The translations under genes were made by a program, and so were the position numbers. The notes beneath the pieces were generated by a model. It ran no database searches. It saw only the letters and a list, made by a program, of their open reading frames with translations, and was not told the origin of the DNA. A DNA stretch of 64,000 nucleotides, taken from the NCBI RefSeq assembly GCF_009017415.1, contig NC_092406.1, positions 4,712,001-4,776,000 of the forward strand, given 5' to 3'. The DNA is from Aspergillus flavus (taxonomy: Eukaryota; Ascomycota; Eurotiomycetes; Eurotiales; Aspergillaceae). Below are positions 45,760 to 57,586 of this stretch, one piece after another (position 1 is the first letter of the stretch; each line of letters begins with the position of its first letter).

Positions 45760-47112
45760 TCATTCGGCTCGTTTCTCGACCGAAGTGTGCAGAGGCACCT
45801 CCAGACCCGAGATAGGTGGCTCGTCTGGGCATCTATGAAGGAGAGACCTCCGGCTGCTATCACCGAAAGATATCCGATCTGGCGGGGGTGCCTCGAGTGA
45901 TCGCTCCCCAGGCTCCATGCGCGGGACTGTTTCCCTCGGGCCTGAATGTAGTGTTTGTGGGGAAGGTAGTGTCTGTCTCCTTTCCGTTGGTCGTGGCAAG
46001 TCTCTCATCGGAGGCCCTATGTCACGACGGGGTGTATCCCTAATGCCCTCATTTTCATTTGGTCCTGAAAGTCTCGGGGGTCTTCCGGGCGGAGGTACAT
46101 AATGCAGGTCAGATGGTAGTATACTTTGGCGCCGACTGCCACTGGCATGAGAAATGAACGAGGCAGCCAGAGGTTCGATGCTTGAGGGACTGGTTGGTGT
46201 AGAAGGGGCTTTCATTTTGTTGGAGCCAGTTCGCCTCGGAGGTGGATATGTTTCTCCGCGAGCTTCAGCAGCTGCTTTTCGTCTCTCTGATTCGGCTTTG
46301 CTGGGTCGACCGCGCTTGCGTGGTGGTTCACCTCGGGGTGGCATGCTCTCCGAACCTGGGGATAACAGGGCTGATGCGCCACTCTCACTGCTGAATGACG
46401 CTGTACTGGTCGTTGGCCGAGGTTGTATCGCACGCGGAGCTAATATTGGTTTATCCGAGGGGAAAAGAAGGTGCTTTCGGGTTTGGCTGTTGTCAAGCGC
46501 AGAAGGTAGAGGAGCCGAGGATTCATGGCGCGGAGGAGGGAAGGGTGCAAAGCTTGGGTTGAGAGGTAATTGAACATGTTGTGGACACATGCTGTAAAAT
46601 GCCACCTGACATGAGTTGAGAGAACGGCCTAAGAGAACAAGATCAGCAAAGCTGAGTTCGAACTTGGAAGTATCCTTCTGTGCGAGATGGCCCAGAAAAC
46701 GGCATAGATAGGGCGTGAATCTCATAAAGTAAATCGAGCTTCAGAGTGGCAAAGGGCAAGAGCAAGGTGCCAGCAGTCTGTACCTGGAGGAAGGGGTATA
46801 TCCGCCCAGCTTGGGGTGATATTGAAATCTCGAATCATCTTAACTAGGTGACTAGAGGGGACCCCGGCCTTCTTCAAGATTTCGGTAAGCAGAGTGTACT
46901 AAATCTCAGAATATTCACTATCAGCAAACCGTTTATATAGGTAACAATGCACGGGGCTTTCATCGGTGTGACAAAAACAAATTGTGAAGTTAGGTAAAAT
47001 TTATGGACCGTCAATCTTGAGATCAAAATAGAAAACAGTACAGAATCAAGAATATAATATCCTTTCTTACCTTCTCCTCCTCGGTCCATGGTCGTTCTGA
47101 TAGATTCGACAT
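45760..47112 (-). CDS. Myb/SANT-like AT-hook protein
   Basis: Exons 47071-47112, 46784-46898 and 45760-46628 (introns 172 and 155 nt, phases 0 and 1) give 341 aa. The start MSNLSERPWTEEEK and the second exon YTLLTEILKKAGVPSSHLVK, followed by PSWADIPLPPGRSLNSCQVAF, form a Myb/SANT-like helical unit with a W-x(n)-W spacing at residues 1-70. An AT-hook, PRKRGRPSKAESERRK, sits at about 155. The rest is Pro/Ser/Arg-rich and disordered. A nuclear DNA-binding role is inferred; no target is known to me. The open frame alone suggests an N-terminus from 46725, but that segment is intron: the acceptor TCTCTTAG at 46629 restores the GRSLNS continuation. Its upstream region is a very long homopurine (+ strand) tract. 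Confidence 0.82.
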
Positions 47113-47973
47113 ATCCAGGTGACCATGGAAGCGAATATGACCGGCTTCCCTCAACAGATAATCCGACAAACGATCCAGAGGGGAGGGGGAAAGAAAGAAA
47201 GAAAAAGAAAGGAGCCCAGAGGAGTCAGGCTATAACGAATGTATAGAGAGGGTCAAACGCGTCACGCGACTACGCTGCAGCACATAGAAAGCAAAACAAA
47301 CACTAAACTAAGAAAGGATGATAAGTGAATGAGCAAAGAGCCTCCCAAACGGAATGATGCGTCTACTAAACGTATAAACACGTGGTTGCTCAGGAAGCAA
47401 TCAGAAACCACGTTAGCGACGCAACGAGTGGCAGAAATGGAAGTCAGTACAGGTTCGTATAACAACTAGGGAGGGAGAGGAAGAAACGTTGATGCTCGCG
47501 CACATGAAACGGACAGTAGACATTGAATAAAGGTCTGACATTCACAGGAGGAAGGAACTTCATGAGATATCTGGACTTAGGCTTTTGTATTGCAGGGTAA
47601 ATGAAGGGAAAAGGGTCATAAAGCAGAGAACTAGGACTGTAGAAGCAGTAGGATTATTGATATGTAACTTCTATGCTCTAGTCACCTCTCTGCAGGGGAA
47701 GGGCAAGGACAGCCAATGTGAAAGAAGGCAAAAAGGTAAAAAGAAAGAGAAAATGAAAAAAGGTGAAAACCACCATGGAATAGAGGTGGTTAAAGACTCC
47801 GGTTGAGATGCGCAAATGTTGCTGTGACCGGAAATAGAGAGGGATTCTCCCCAATCCAAAGGGGGAAGAAGATAAAAAAATAAAAACAAAAAATAAAACC
47901 AAGGGAGAATAACCAGAAGGAAGAAAAAGAAGTAAGAGAGAAAAAGAAAGAAAGAAAACGAAAAGAACAGAAA

Positions 47974-47976
<3 letters not shown>

Positions 47977-48018
<42 letters not shown>
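47977..48018. repeat. (AG)21 microsatellite
   Basis: A perfect 42-bp AG dinucleotide run within the purine-rich stretch. Confidence 0.95.
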
Positions 48019-48024
<6 letters not shown>

Positions 48025-49064
48025 CCGTTTCAACGATGCATACTGCCACCAAGCACGCAGTGAAATGACAAGATTGAGGATCAAGGAGGGAAGAAAAAGA
48101 TACCAGGAGTCAATCAATGCAGTAGCCAAGTGACACTCTATCTTCTCTCAACAACGTTTCTGAGCCAAACGGACTTTTAATTCGGGATTGTACAGAACAG
48201 TATCAATGCCGCAGGTATGCGTCCGCCCAGCCTAAGGGAACTGCAGGGACTCTCCTCCTTCGAGTTCTCTTGGGTTCTTTTTTAGAAATCGAGAGAGAAA
48301 GGAACCACAAGGGAATGGATGAACTAGTGGCAGCAAACTCAACCAAACAAACCCGAGGTGGGATAGGCTGAAAAGTACCAAGCAGAGAGCGTGTTTCAAA
48401 AATGACGGTTTCAGATAATTCCAAACGTTGGTATCTTCCGCCACGGGGAGGGAAGGAAGACACCCACCTGGTGCTTTCAGAGGAGGGGCACCTTCAAGTC
48501 CTGGATTACCCGAGCGAGGATCAATGATGGAGAGAGACTAAGCATGCACAAAGCTGCAAGTTGATGGACACTCAGACGGAGAAGGAATAAACCAATGCAA
48601 CAACAGTAGTTTGAAGCTACTGTCCTTAACTACGGATTTCACAAAAGTCTAAAAAAGGGCCTCGAGATTAAGGAAAGATTAATAAACGAATACAAAAAGA
48701 CAGTGGGTTTAGCCATGCTATGAGCATAGATGGCGGCCACCTGCGTTCTTCTGAAGTCCAACATGAAAACCTCAAAAGAATAAGAAAAGAAAAAAAGAAA
48801 AAAAAACAAAAGAAAAAGAAAATGGACCCCTTCCGCGCGGGAAGTACAAATACCAAGGCGCATGTCTCGAGCGCTAGCCGGCTAATGATAGGTGGATAAT
48901 GGCGCCCCAGAACGTTGGGTCAACTGACTAAAGCCGACAGGTTGCTCAGATGTCAGAGCTGAAGCTTTAAAGAGAGGCAGGTTCGGGCTATAGGTCCAGG
49001 ATACAGATAGTGCGGTCGATCCATCCCGTACAGTGGTCCGTATGTTTACGGATGCACAGGAGGA

Positions 49065-49091
49065 CAAAAAAAAAAAAAAAAAAAAAAAAAA
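49065..49091. repeat. A homopolymer tract (27 A)
   Basis: An uninterrupted A-run followed by GGAAAAAAAAG. Confidence 0.9.
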
Positions 49092-51044
49092 GGAAAAAAA
49101 AAGAAAGAAGAAGATTAAGACGTGCATTGGCCTTATCGAAGATAGCTGGAATGCACCTCCCGATGACTGGCAGACAGTTGATAGCAGCGGAGGATAGTTA
49201 CTAGTACTTCTACTCCGTACATACTACTACATTATAGTAATTGATAACCACAGAGTGGGGTCAAAGATCCCGCTATTAGACGCAGACTGCAATAATCCTG
49301 GAGGCTGGGTCAATGAATAAATTCCATTATTTGGCGAGATGGCAATGGAACGAGGACTGCAAGGACGACCCAGTCCGTCCAGTAGGCCATCCATGAATTT
49401 GACGCTCTGATCAAATCCTAGTAGGTTCTTGTCAGAATGAGAGAAAATTATGGTAAACAAGGAAGACAAGCCCATCTGATTATGATCTTGGAAAGGCTAA
49501 CCTGAATCCAAGATTGGTAAATGTAGAATATAGTAGATTATGATTACTACAGCATTACTCGGTGGTTTTCCATCTCTTTTTTTTCTTTTTTTCTTTTTTT
49601 TTTCCCCTTAGGGATGACGGGAGGAGGGGCCGACAGCAAGAACCAAGATTACCCCCAGTCGCAGCCAATGTGTGGATGAGACAACCTACTTCATCCACAA
49701 AACATGCAAACTAATGCTACCAGCGCGCTTGTGAAGCTCCGCTAGTACCGCATCGTCCTCTTAGTAGAGTGCATCGTTAAATAACAATGGTCCATGCACG
49801 AAGAACCATCGGCATGCAGGAGAAGCAGCGCCCCCGCTGACTTGAATCAACCGTCAGATAGTAGCCTTGCATTCGACATCTTGTTCTCCGGTCCAGTCCT
49901 TTTAAAGTTTCACCTGTCCCCCCAAACGGATGGTGCAGGTGCGGGTGCAGATGCAGAAGATTGACGTTTGAACGATTGGATAGTCTGATCGTGTTGAAGA
50001 TGAACCAAAGGAAAAAGAAAGACAAAAAGAAGAAGAAGGAGAAGAGGAAGAAGGAAAAGAAAGAAGGAAAGATCGTCTTGTGACGGAAACAGATTCGCAC
50101 AAGCTTCACTTAAAAATAATCATCATGCTAATCATAATCGTAATAATACTCCGTAATAATGACAATAGTACTAATAATAATAGACTTTGGCAGACCAGGA
50201 TAGATGGGTCATATCAAATTCCAGAACCGCCTGTCATGAAGGTGACCTTCATCAACGGACGCGGTAAAGTTTCATACCCCATAATAACTAGGTTTAGTAT
50301 GGCGGATGTATAATGTTGACTCAGAAGTCTCGGTGACTTTCTGGCAAAGCGGAATGTCCTTTTGGCCCCACATCTCAGGTACCCGGCGCGCTTGTAACTC
50401 TGTACCGAGTAACTTGAAATCTGGTACGGTACGGACAGTCCACTGTCATAGGTACATACGTACAGTACCCGCGGATACTAGTAGTTACCTGGCTCTCGGT
50501 ACTCCCTACCGTCGTTCAATTTCCTTCCTTCTTCCATTTACACTTATTTGCGAGAGTCAAAATTATGCAATCGAGTTCAACCAACTAATTATTATTTTAA
50601 GTCGACGCACAGATTGATATCAGTACTGTGTACTCTAGTATAATAATACTAGCACCTACAGAGCAACATCTGCATTAGCCTGTTGATCATCTTCCACTTT
50701 CATTGGGGCGACCATGAGATTATCTATGATTATCGTGTTATAATCACGCGGGTTATTACTCTTTCATAATACAACCTCTTTATTGATTTGATCTGATTTT
50801 AATTTTCTTTTTCCCTCTCTGTCTTCCTTCCTCTAGCCTGTCTTTCTTTCTCCTTTCCAAATCTTTCTAGCGTCTCTGCTCTAGCATGTTCGAGGCAACA
50901 CCCGTTCATGCACGGGAACTCGCCCAGATTGGTTTGGCCTCCATCCTGCATGCATTCATCCTTATAACAACCTATCATAAATACTATTGATGGCACAAAT
51001 AATTTTTACCTGTTCCTCCGTCGCGTACTTGCTCGCTTAATTAC

Positions 51045-51326
51045 ATGTCGGCCAATAATGCACCTCTGACTTCAATTTGGGACAACCTCGCCCAATCGCT
51101 ATGCGCATCAGACTTCGCCCCTGTTCTGAAAGGGTAGGTTCATACCGGAAATCCGAACCCCACCCCTCCTCATGGCGTGTCATGCTAAATATCATTGCGA
51201 TGTTCTTGCAGATCCCTCCTCCGGTCTCCGGTGCCGTGCGCTCTCACGTACTTCTCGACCGAGCTAGGTCATACCTATATGGACAAGAGGCCTATCCGGT
51301 ACATTTGGGCCACTCACAGCCTATGA
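51045..51326 (+). CDS. Possible two-exon 67-aa protein, unrecognised
   Basis: ATG at 51045 opens MSANNAPLTSIWDNLAQSL, continuing to VLKG at 51133. A 78-nt intron (51134-51211, GTAGGT..TTCTTGCAG, branch-like GCTAAAT) then joins in frame to SLLRSPVPCALTYFSTELGH and a TGA at 51324-51326. The first exon has ordinary globular composition, unlike its surroundings, and both splice sites fit the local consensus. I do not recognise the family. It could also be the 5' part of a longer gene or a relic, because a second donor-like GTACAT follows CCTATCCG at 51298. Codon bias and conservation are untested, so I treat it as a candidate only. Confidence 0.35.
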
Positions 51327-52562
51327 AATATGTATTTGACTCTTGACGGCTCTAGACTTCGCTCGAGAGCAAATCCTTTCTAAGAGTTACTTCTATTGCT
51401 TGTACTAGTCCACGGCTTCCCTACTCCATAACCAGCCCATCTGAGAGTGGCAGATGGCCCAATGAATGGATGGAATATCTACATATTACACAAGCATAGC
51501 TTGTAGCCACATATTGCGGCTTGATTAGCTTAACGGAACGCATCTCTGCCCTGTCTTTTCGCCCCTTTGTCACCTTCTTTCTATTCTGATTTTTTCAGGT
51601 ATACACCTTGATTTCGCGAAGTAGCCACCCGGTTTTCACCTTTCCAAGAGTAAAAGGCCGCTTCCGGTTAACTTTTGGAGGCTGACTTATTTAGCTCTCC
51701 TTCGGAAAGGCTACAAGGCACATGGTCGTTTGTACTCGCTTGAGTTAGTACTCGTCAATGCTATCTTTCAAGATTATGGCTCCCAGATGAGATGGATCGA
51801 GACTGAGGCCAAGGGATCAAGAAAGAACAGGCATGCAATAGAAGGAGAAATTGACAAAGCCTGTACCTGCAGGGTAGAACTGTGACAGAGTACAGGGTGT
51901 TTGGCGACATCTGTCATGCTGAGTAGTGGCCGCCTTTACGTATCACTACCACACCACCATGGTGAAATGCGTGCAAAAGGGTCAGAATTACCCCAGCAAA
52001 TCAATGAAGCTTATTGCAAGAGACCTTGCCCTGTCGCTGTCGCTCTGATAGAAGCTCTTTGGCTCTATCCAGTCCTTCAACGGGATGCCTCTTCAACATG
52101 TTGAGAGAGCTGGAAGTGCATGGTGGTGTAAGGAACAATAGTTAGGAAGAGGTTATGAATGATTCAATAGTGAATAAGAAATTGGGAAAAGATCTTGAGA
52201 GAACCCCCTCCAGTCAAATTAGAAGCGTATGGAGGCAGTCCGAGAATGGCACTCCCTTGATTCTTTGAATTCTTTTTTTCTTTTTCCTCATGAATATTTT
52301 CTTGGCGCCCGCGGGAAAAAAAAACGTGGACGTTGTTTGACGGTGACTTCGACTTGACTTTGGGTTCAACTCGAATTATTCCATTTCTCTCACTCTCTTT
52401 CCCCCTCATCGCTTCGCCGTCCTTCGCCCTCATTTTCTCTCTCTTCACCTACACGACCTCCCATCGCCGACTACCTACTACCACGTCACACAAACACCCT
52501 CTGCCTTCTCTAGCGCATCCGCCTACTAGCTTCAATAACCGGCGCGCGTCGTCCGTGTCGTC
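51327..52562. other. Upstream region of SET2
   Basis: About 1.2 kb. The last 200 bp (52370-52540) are CT- and CA-rich on the + strand, the probable SET2 leader. No other exon supported. Confidence 0.55.
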
Positions 52563-55500
52563 ATGTCCCCTCATGACTACGCGGACCGTCGGTCAGAATC
52601 CGTAACAGATGCGGTAACCGCGATGAACCTGGAGCCCGACAGAGCCACAGATACTCCCGCTCTTAACGGCGGAAGCACCTCATTGAAGGATGATACCAAT
52701 GGCGTGTCCCGCTCGCCCTCCGCTCAGAATATGGACGTTGCAGTAAAATCACGCTCCTCTTCCCAAACTCCTGTCAAAAAAGAAGAAGAGACAAGTAATA
52801 CTGCAGATATGGAGGAGAAAGTCGGGGGCGACATCACTGTCAAACAAGAACCTGGACAGCCGCCTAAACTGACTCGCAGCTCCTCCCAGAAGGTTGTTGC
52901 GCGGCCACCACAACTATTCTCGCACCTCCGAGATAGTACGGCGGAGGCTCGGGTGTCCTTTGAGCTGATGGACAGTTGCACTTATGCAAACAAGTACATG
53001 GGATATACTGAGCATGCGATGGAATGTGATTGTGCTGAAGAATGGGGTAAGTCACGGCCTTTTTCTTCTACCTTTCTGTACAAATGCGCGTCATCAGTAT
53101 CGAGCGTCAGCGGCAATATACTAAGCATGCCAATTTCTTTGTACGCCCTTGGTTACTTCCCCTAGGCCTTATCTCGCTATGTCTTGGATTTATATTCTCG
53201 TTATGATTTCCTTATTTTCGCAGCATGATTGTTAACTTGATTCTACTTTAACGCGAACCAGAACCTGCCCTCTCAAAAAATCTGGCATGTGGAGAAGATT
53301 CCGACTGTATCAACCGGGCGACCAAGATTGAATGTGTGGGCGATTGTGGATGCGGACCGGATTGTCAAAATCAGAGATTCCAACGAAAGGAGTATGCCCA
53401 GGTAGCCGTGATCAAAACGGAAAAGAAAGGGTTCGGTCTGCGTGCCGAGGCCGATTTGCGACCGCACCAGTTTATCTACGAGTATGTAGGCGAAGTTATC
53501 AACGAAGGCCAGTTCCGGCGCCGCATGAGGCAGTATGACGAGGAGGGGATCAAGCATTTCTATTTTATGTCCCTCAGCAAAGGTGAATTTGTTGATGCGA
53601 CAAAGAGGGGTAATCTAGGCCGGTTCTGTAACCACTCGTGCAATCCAAACTGCTATGTCGACAAATGGGTAGTTGGGGAGAAGCTCCGCATGGGCATATT
53701 TGCTGAACGAGACATTCAGGCCGGGGAGGAATTAGTTTTTAATTACAATGTCGACCGTTACGGAGCTGATCCTCAACCTTGCTATTGCGGCGAACCGAAT
53801 TGTACAGGCTTCATTGGTGGGAGAACCCAAACAGAACGTGCCACGAAGTTGTCGAATGCCACCATTGAAGCCCTGGGGATCGAGGATGCAGATGGCTGGG
53901 ATACGGCGGTGGCGAAGCGGCCACGCAAGAAGAAGATGGGCGAGGATGACGAAGAGTATGTGGATAGTGTCCAGCCGAAGTCTTTGGAGGAAAATGGCGT
54001 CACCAAGGTTATGGCGGCTTTGATGCAGTGTCAGGAGAAGTGGATCGCGGTGAAGCTTTTGGGGCGAATCCAACGCTGTGATGACGAGCGTGTTCGCAAT
54101 CGTGTGGTGAAAATGCATGGGTACCAGATCCTCAATTCGCAGCTCACCATGTGGAAGGACGATTTCAATGTTGTGCTGCAGATTTTGGATATCCTGGATA
54201 AGTTTCCGCGCCTCACACGAAATAAGATTATTGATTCGAAAATAGAGGTTACTATCCAGCCGCTGACGAGCTGTGGTGACGAGCGTGTCGAGAAGAGGGC
54301 GGCTACACTTCTGCAAGTCTGGTCGACCCTGGAGGTAGGTTATCGGATTCCACGCATGAAACGAGACCCGAATGCTACCGCACAAGCTGTCAATCAATTT
54401 GAACGCCGGGAGACTATTCGGGATCAACGACGGCGGTCAAAGTCCCGCAGTCGGTCAAGGTCGCGGTCAATTGAGGCCCCCCGGGGGCCTGCAGCTCAAA
54501 CTCGAGGGGTGTACGGACAAAGAAACCCTCATCATCACGGCCCAAGGTCCTTTCGTCGTCAGTTCAACCCACTTCCAACAGGATGGTTCGCCGCTGAATC
54601 GAATGGCCGGACATACTATTACTCGGCGCGTGGGGATACCACATGGACCAGACCAACTAAGCCAGCGCCTCAGCCTCCTCCACCTCCAAAAGAGTCGAGA
54701 GACAAAGCACTGCAGGACATTATCGATGGCATCATGAATGCCAAGGAGAACACGCCTAAGGAGAAAAGCGGTACGCCTGGCACGCCGCAAGTATCTAAAC
54801 CAATTCCCGTTAAGAAGGAGGGACAGGAGAAATGGAGAGGTTACAGTGAAGATAAACAAAAAAAGGTTTATGAGAATACGGTGAGTACCAATTTATATAT
54901 AACACATGAACGAGAGGGCTAACCTTACATCAGTTGTTCCCGCACATAAAGTATGTAGTGGATAAATTCAAGCATAAGCTTCCAAAGGAGGACTTGAAAC
55001 GTTACGCCAAGGATGTAAGTCCCATTGTCTAAACTATACGATGCATACATATTAATACAACCTACGCATAGGTGGCGAAAAAACTGGTCAACTCTGACTT
55101 CAAGAATAACCGAGTTGAGGACCCTACGAAGATCAGTGAAAAGCAGCAGAAGAAAGTCAAAAAGTACTGCAAGGAATTTTTCGACAAAGCCGTCCTAAAG
55201 CATCGAGCTTACGAACAACGGAAATACGAAAAGCAAGCGAAGGGAATGGACTCGAAGGTCGAAACGCCTCAGGCTCCAAGTGACGATGAGGCGCTAGATG
55301 TGAAGATGTCCGATGATGAGGAAGACAAAGCTGATGAGAAAGACACTCCCATGACTGCAGAAGAAACCCAGGGAGGTACAAAACGAAAGAGAGAGGGAGG
55401 CATTGCAGAGGATTCCAACTTGGGCGAGTACATTTCATCCTCGAAGAGACAAAGATCCTCAACGCCGCCGCCACTGCCTCCAATCAGTCCTGGAGACGAC

Positions 55501-55836
55501 CCGCAAAACATGGATAATGCAAAGAAAATCCTAAGAGATGATATTGATAGTAGGAGTGAAAACAACGAGTTCACTCCACCACCTCCCCCTCCCCCTCCAC
55601 CAGACGATGAAATGCCTAGTGAATCCCCAGAAACGGACCACGCCATAGATCAATCACCATCTAGAGCTGAGTATATTACGGATATGAACAAGCTCAAATC
55701 ATCTCAACCTGAGATCGAAGGGAAGGTATGATAACGGGAATATCGAGCTACCCCCTTTAAAAAAGCAACTTAATATTTTTATCAGCATTTTGGGCTGGTG
55801 TTCAAGGAGTTTGATCCGGCAGATCATTTATGTTAG
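52563..55836 (+). CDS. SET2: SET2, histone H3 Lys36 methyltransferase
   Basis: Exons 52563-53046, 53262-54880, 54934-55014, 55072-55725 and 55786-55836 (introns 215, 53, 57 and 60 nt) give 962 aa. In order: a disordered N-terminus; a Cys-rich AWS domain ([27 protein letters not shown]); a SET domain at about 207-325 ([23 protein letters not shown], the [11 protein letters not shown] catalytic/SAM block, ELVFNYN); post-[13 protein letters not shown]; a basic linker; an Arg/Ser stretch; a WW domain at about 598-628 ([17 protein letters not shown]); and an SRI domain from about 700 ([20 protein letters not shown]). The SRI domain binds phosphorylated RNA polymerase II CTD. Set2 methylates H3K36 behind elongating polymerase. 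The last exon ([16 protein letters not shown]) is my inference; without it translation stops at 55731. It is convergent with eIF6. Confidence 0.95.
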
Positions 55837-56486
55837 GCTCGGGTCTAGCAGGTTCTAATACTTTGTCCGTACTTCTTTAAACATGCTTCGCATTATTTCC
55901 CTCCCTGCCTACTCACCCTCTATTTTTCATTTTTGCTTTTTCATTTCTTCTTTCTTTCTATACTCCAAAAGGCTCTTTTTGCCTTTGCCCTTTGACTTAT
56001 GTACCCTTTCAATACCCCTCATACTCACTACTGCTGTCGCATACTTTTTAACAAGATGCCAGCAAGAAGGAGCGTACTGGAACACAGGAAGCAAATCGAG
56101 TATTTAAACCTGTACAATTAGTCGACTTCAGATTCGTTTGTGCGTTCTATTCTGATGGTAGTCGGAATAGTATATGTTGGGTTGGGTTTTGGTAGACGGA
56201 CATCTCTACCAATCATATAACCAGGCTCCAAACCCCTTATATAAGATACCACTTCCCTGGGTACAGGACACTTTCTATATTGACTATGGCTGAGGTACCG
56301 GGTACTATTCTAGGTCATTACCAGGTCGTTATTGACCGTATCCTATTCAATATGTAATCAAGGATTAGAGACAAGGTGAAGGAGCATCTGGCTTTGTAAA
56401 CATGTATGCGCACAAGGCATACACATTTATACGCGGCAATTCTGAATGAATATATCCTAAATAATAACACCGCCCATGACGACAGC
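55837..56486. other. Convergent 3' region, SET2 and eIF6
   Basis: About 650 bp between facing stops, T-rich in the SET2 sense near 55880-56000. No exon recognised. Confidence 0.55.
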
Positions 56487-57586
56487 CTAGTAGAAGCTCT
56501 CCACAATGCTCTCCTTGTTGGTACTGCCCATGCCGACACCGCGAGGGCCCATCTCTCCTAAGCGGAACACGCTTTCAATGACACTCAACTCTGTTGCCGT
56601 CGTATCCAGGCCCGTTACGGCCAACCAGTCGTTGACAACCATACCAGCGCCGACAACAGCACTACCACGATTCACACTACCAGCGACAAGAGGCACCTGG
56701 AGGAGAGAGGAGAGCTCGTCCTGATCACGGATGGAGGTCTTGGGGTGCACGATACCACCTTGGTTGGAGAGAGCCATGTATGAGCCCGTCAGGACGTTAT
56801 CAGCAATAGTTTGTCGGAAGACTTCGACACCGAGGACGTCGGCGATACTGGTAAAAATTGTCAACACTTTCATTCCATGCCATATAGTAATCAAGAAGCA
56901 ATGGTGGTGGTGGGGGTAGTACATTTCTTCTGTTTCTCGCTCCAGATCCGGATGTATCAAGGCGACATGGTCGTTGCAGCAGATGACGTTTCCCAGAGCT
57001 GATAGACGCTCTTCTATCCGTTGAATCTTGACCGAGTCTGGGAGCGTATTCCGGAGATGCTGCAGTTCCTGATCTGTGGTGGTTGTGGGGACCAGAAGGC
57101 CCTTACGGTTACTGTTCGATGTGTGAGTTTCATGGTGCTATGGCATGAGGGCCAGAGCAAATATCTAGTGGACTTTAAGACATACCCCGCTGTTAGACGC
57201 CCAACAATCCTAGTACCAGCAATAGTAGCGTGACAAATGGGGATGACATCTTGGAGTTCGGCCTCGAATACACTGCGGAAGTCAGTTCACTATTCTACGG
57301 GGCCTGCATCCAACCGCACACACCTGTAAAAGTTCTCCGAGGCTCCGATAGCGACAACGGCATATGAATTGGTGAGACGAGCGAAGACGCCAACCCTGCA
57401 TAGTGAATCTCACAGTTAACGCTTGTTCCTAGTCATTCATGCTTCTTTCTTTTTCTTTCGTTTTCTTTTTCCTTCCCCCACCCCTTTTTTTTCATTCTCT
57501 CTGTTCTTCATCCACTTCGCATTCAAAGACTTGGCAACATATTCCACTCACTCGTTGGAGTTCTCAAACTGTGCGCGAACCGCCAT
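56487..57586 (-). CDS. TIF6: Translation initiation factor 6 (eIF6/TIF6)
   Basis: Five exons: 57552-57586, 57324-57395, 57186-57272, 56923-57111 and 56487-56847. Introns are 156, 51, 74 and 75 nt; all joins are in frame and give 247 aa, the standard eIF6 length. The start is [12 protein letters not shown]. The five-fold pentein repeats are recognisable: [111 protein letters not shown] and [12 protein letters not shown]. eIF6 binds nascent 60S subunits, is needed for their biogenesis and export, and prevents joining with 40S until released. The fourth intron has an unusual GTACTA donor. Four of five exons lie outside the longest open frame. Confidence 0.97.

Larger units (their letters stand above)
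47113..51044. other. Gene-poor region, purine-rich on the + strand
   Basis: From about 47150 to 48850 and around 49060-49110 and 50010-50080 the + strand is dominated by A and G, including a 21-copy AG repeat and a 27-A run. In the minus direction this is the CT-rich upstream region of the Myb-like gene. The T/C-rich open frames on the minus strand are composition artefacts. TACTCCGTA occurs at 49211-49219 and 50147-50155. No gene supported. Confidence 0.55.

Noticed and set aside
46629..46725. Start of the Myb-like protein at 46725
   Set aside because: This segment is the second intron; the true N-terminus is in exons at 46784-46898 and 47071-47112.
47671..48129. 152-codon Leu/Phe/Ser-rich minus frame
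   Set aside because: Low-complexity translation of the AG repeat and purine tract.
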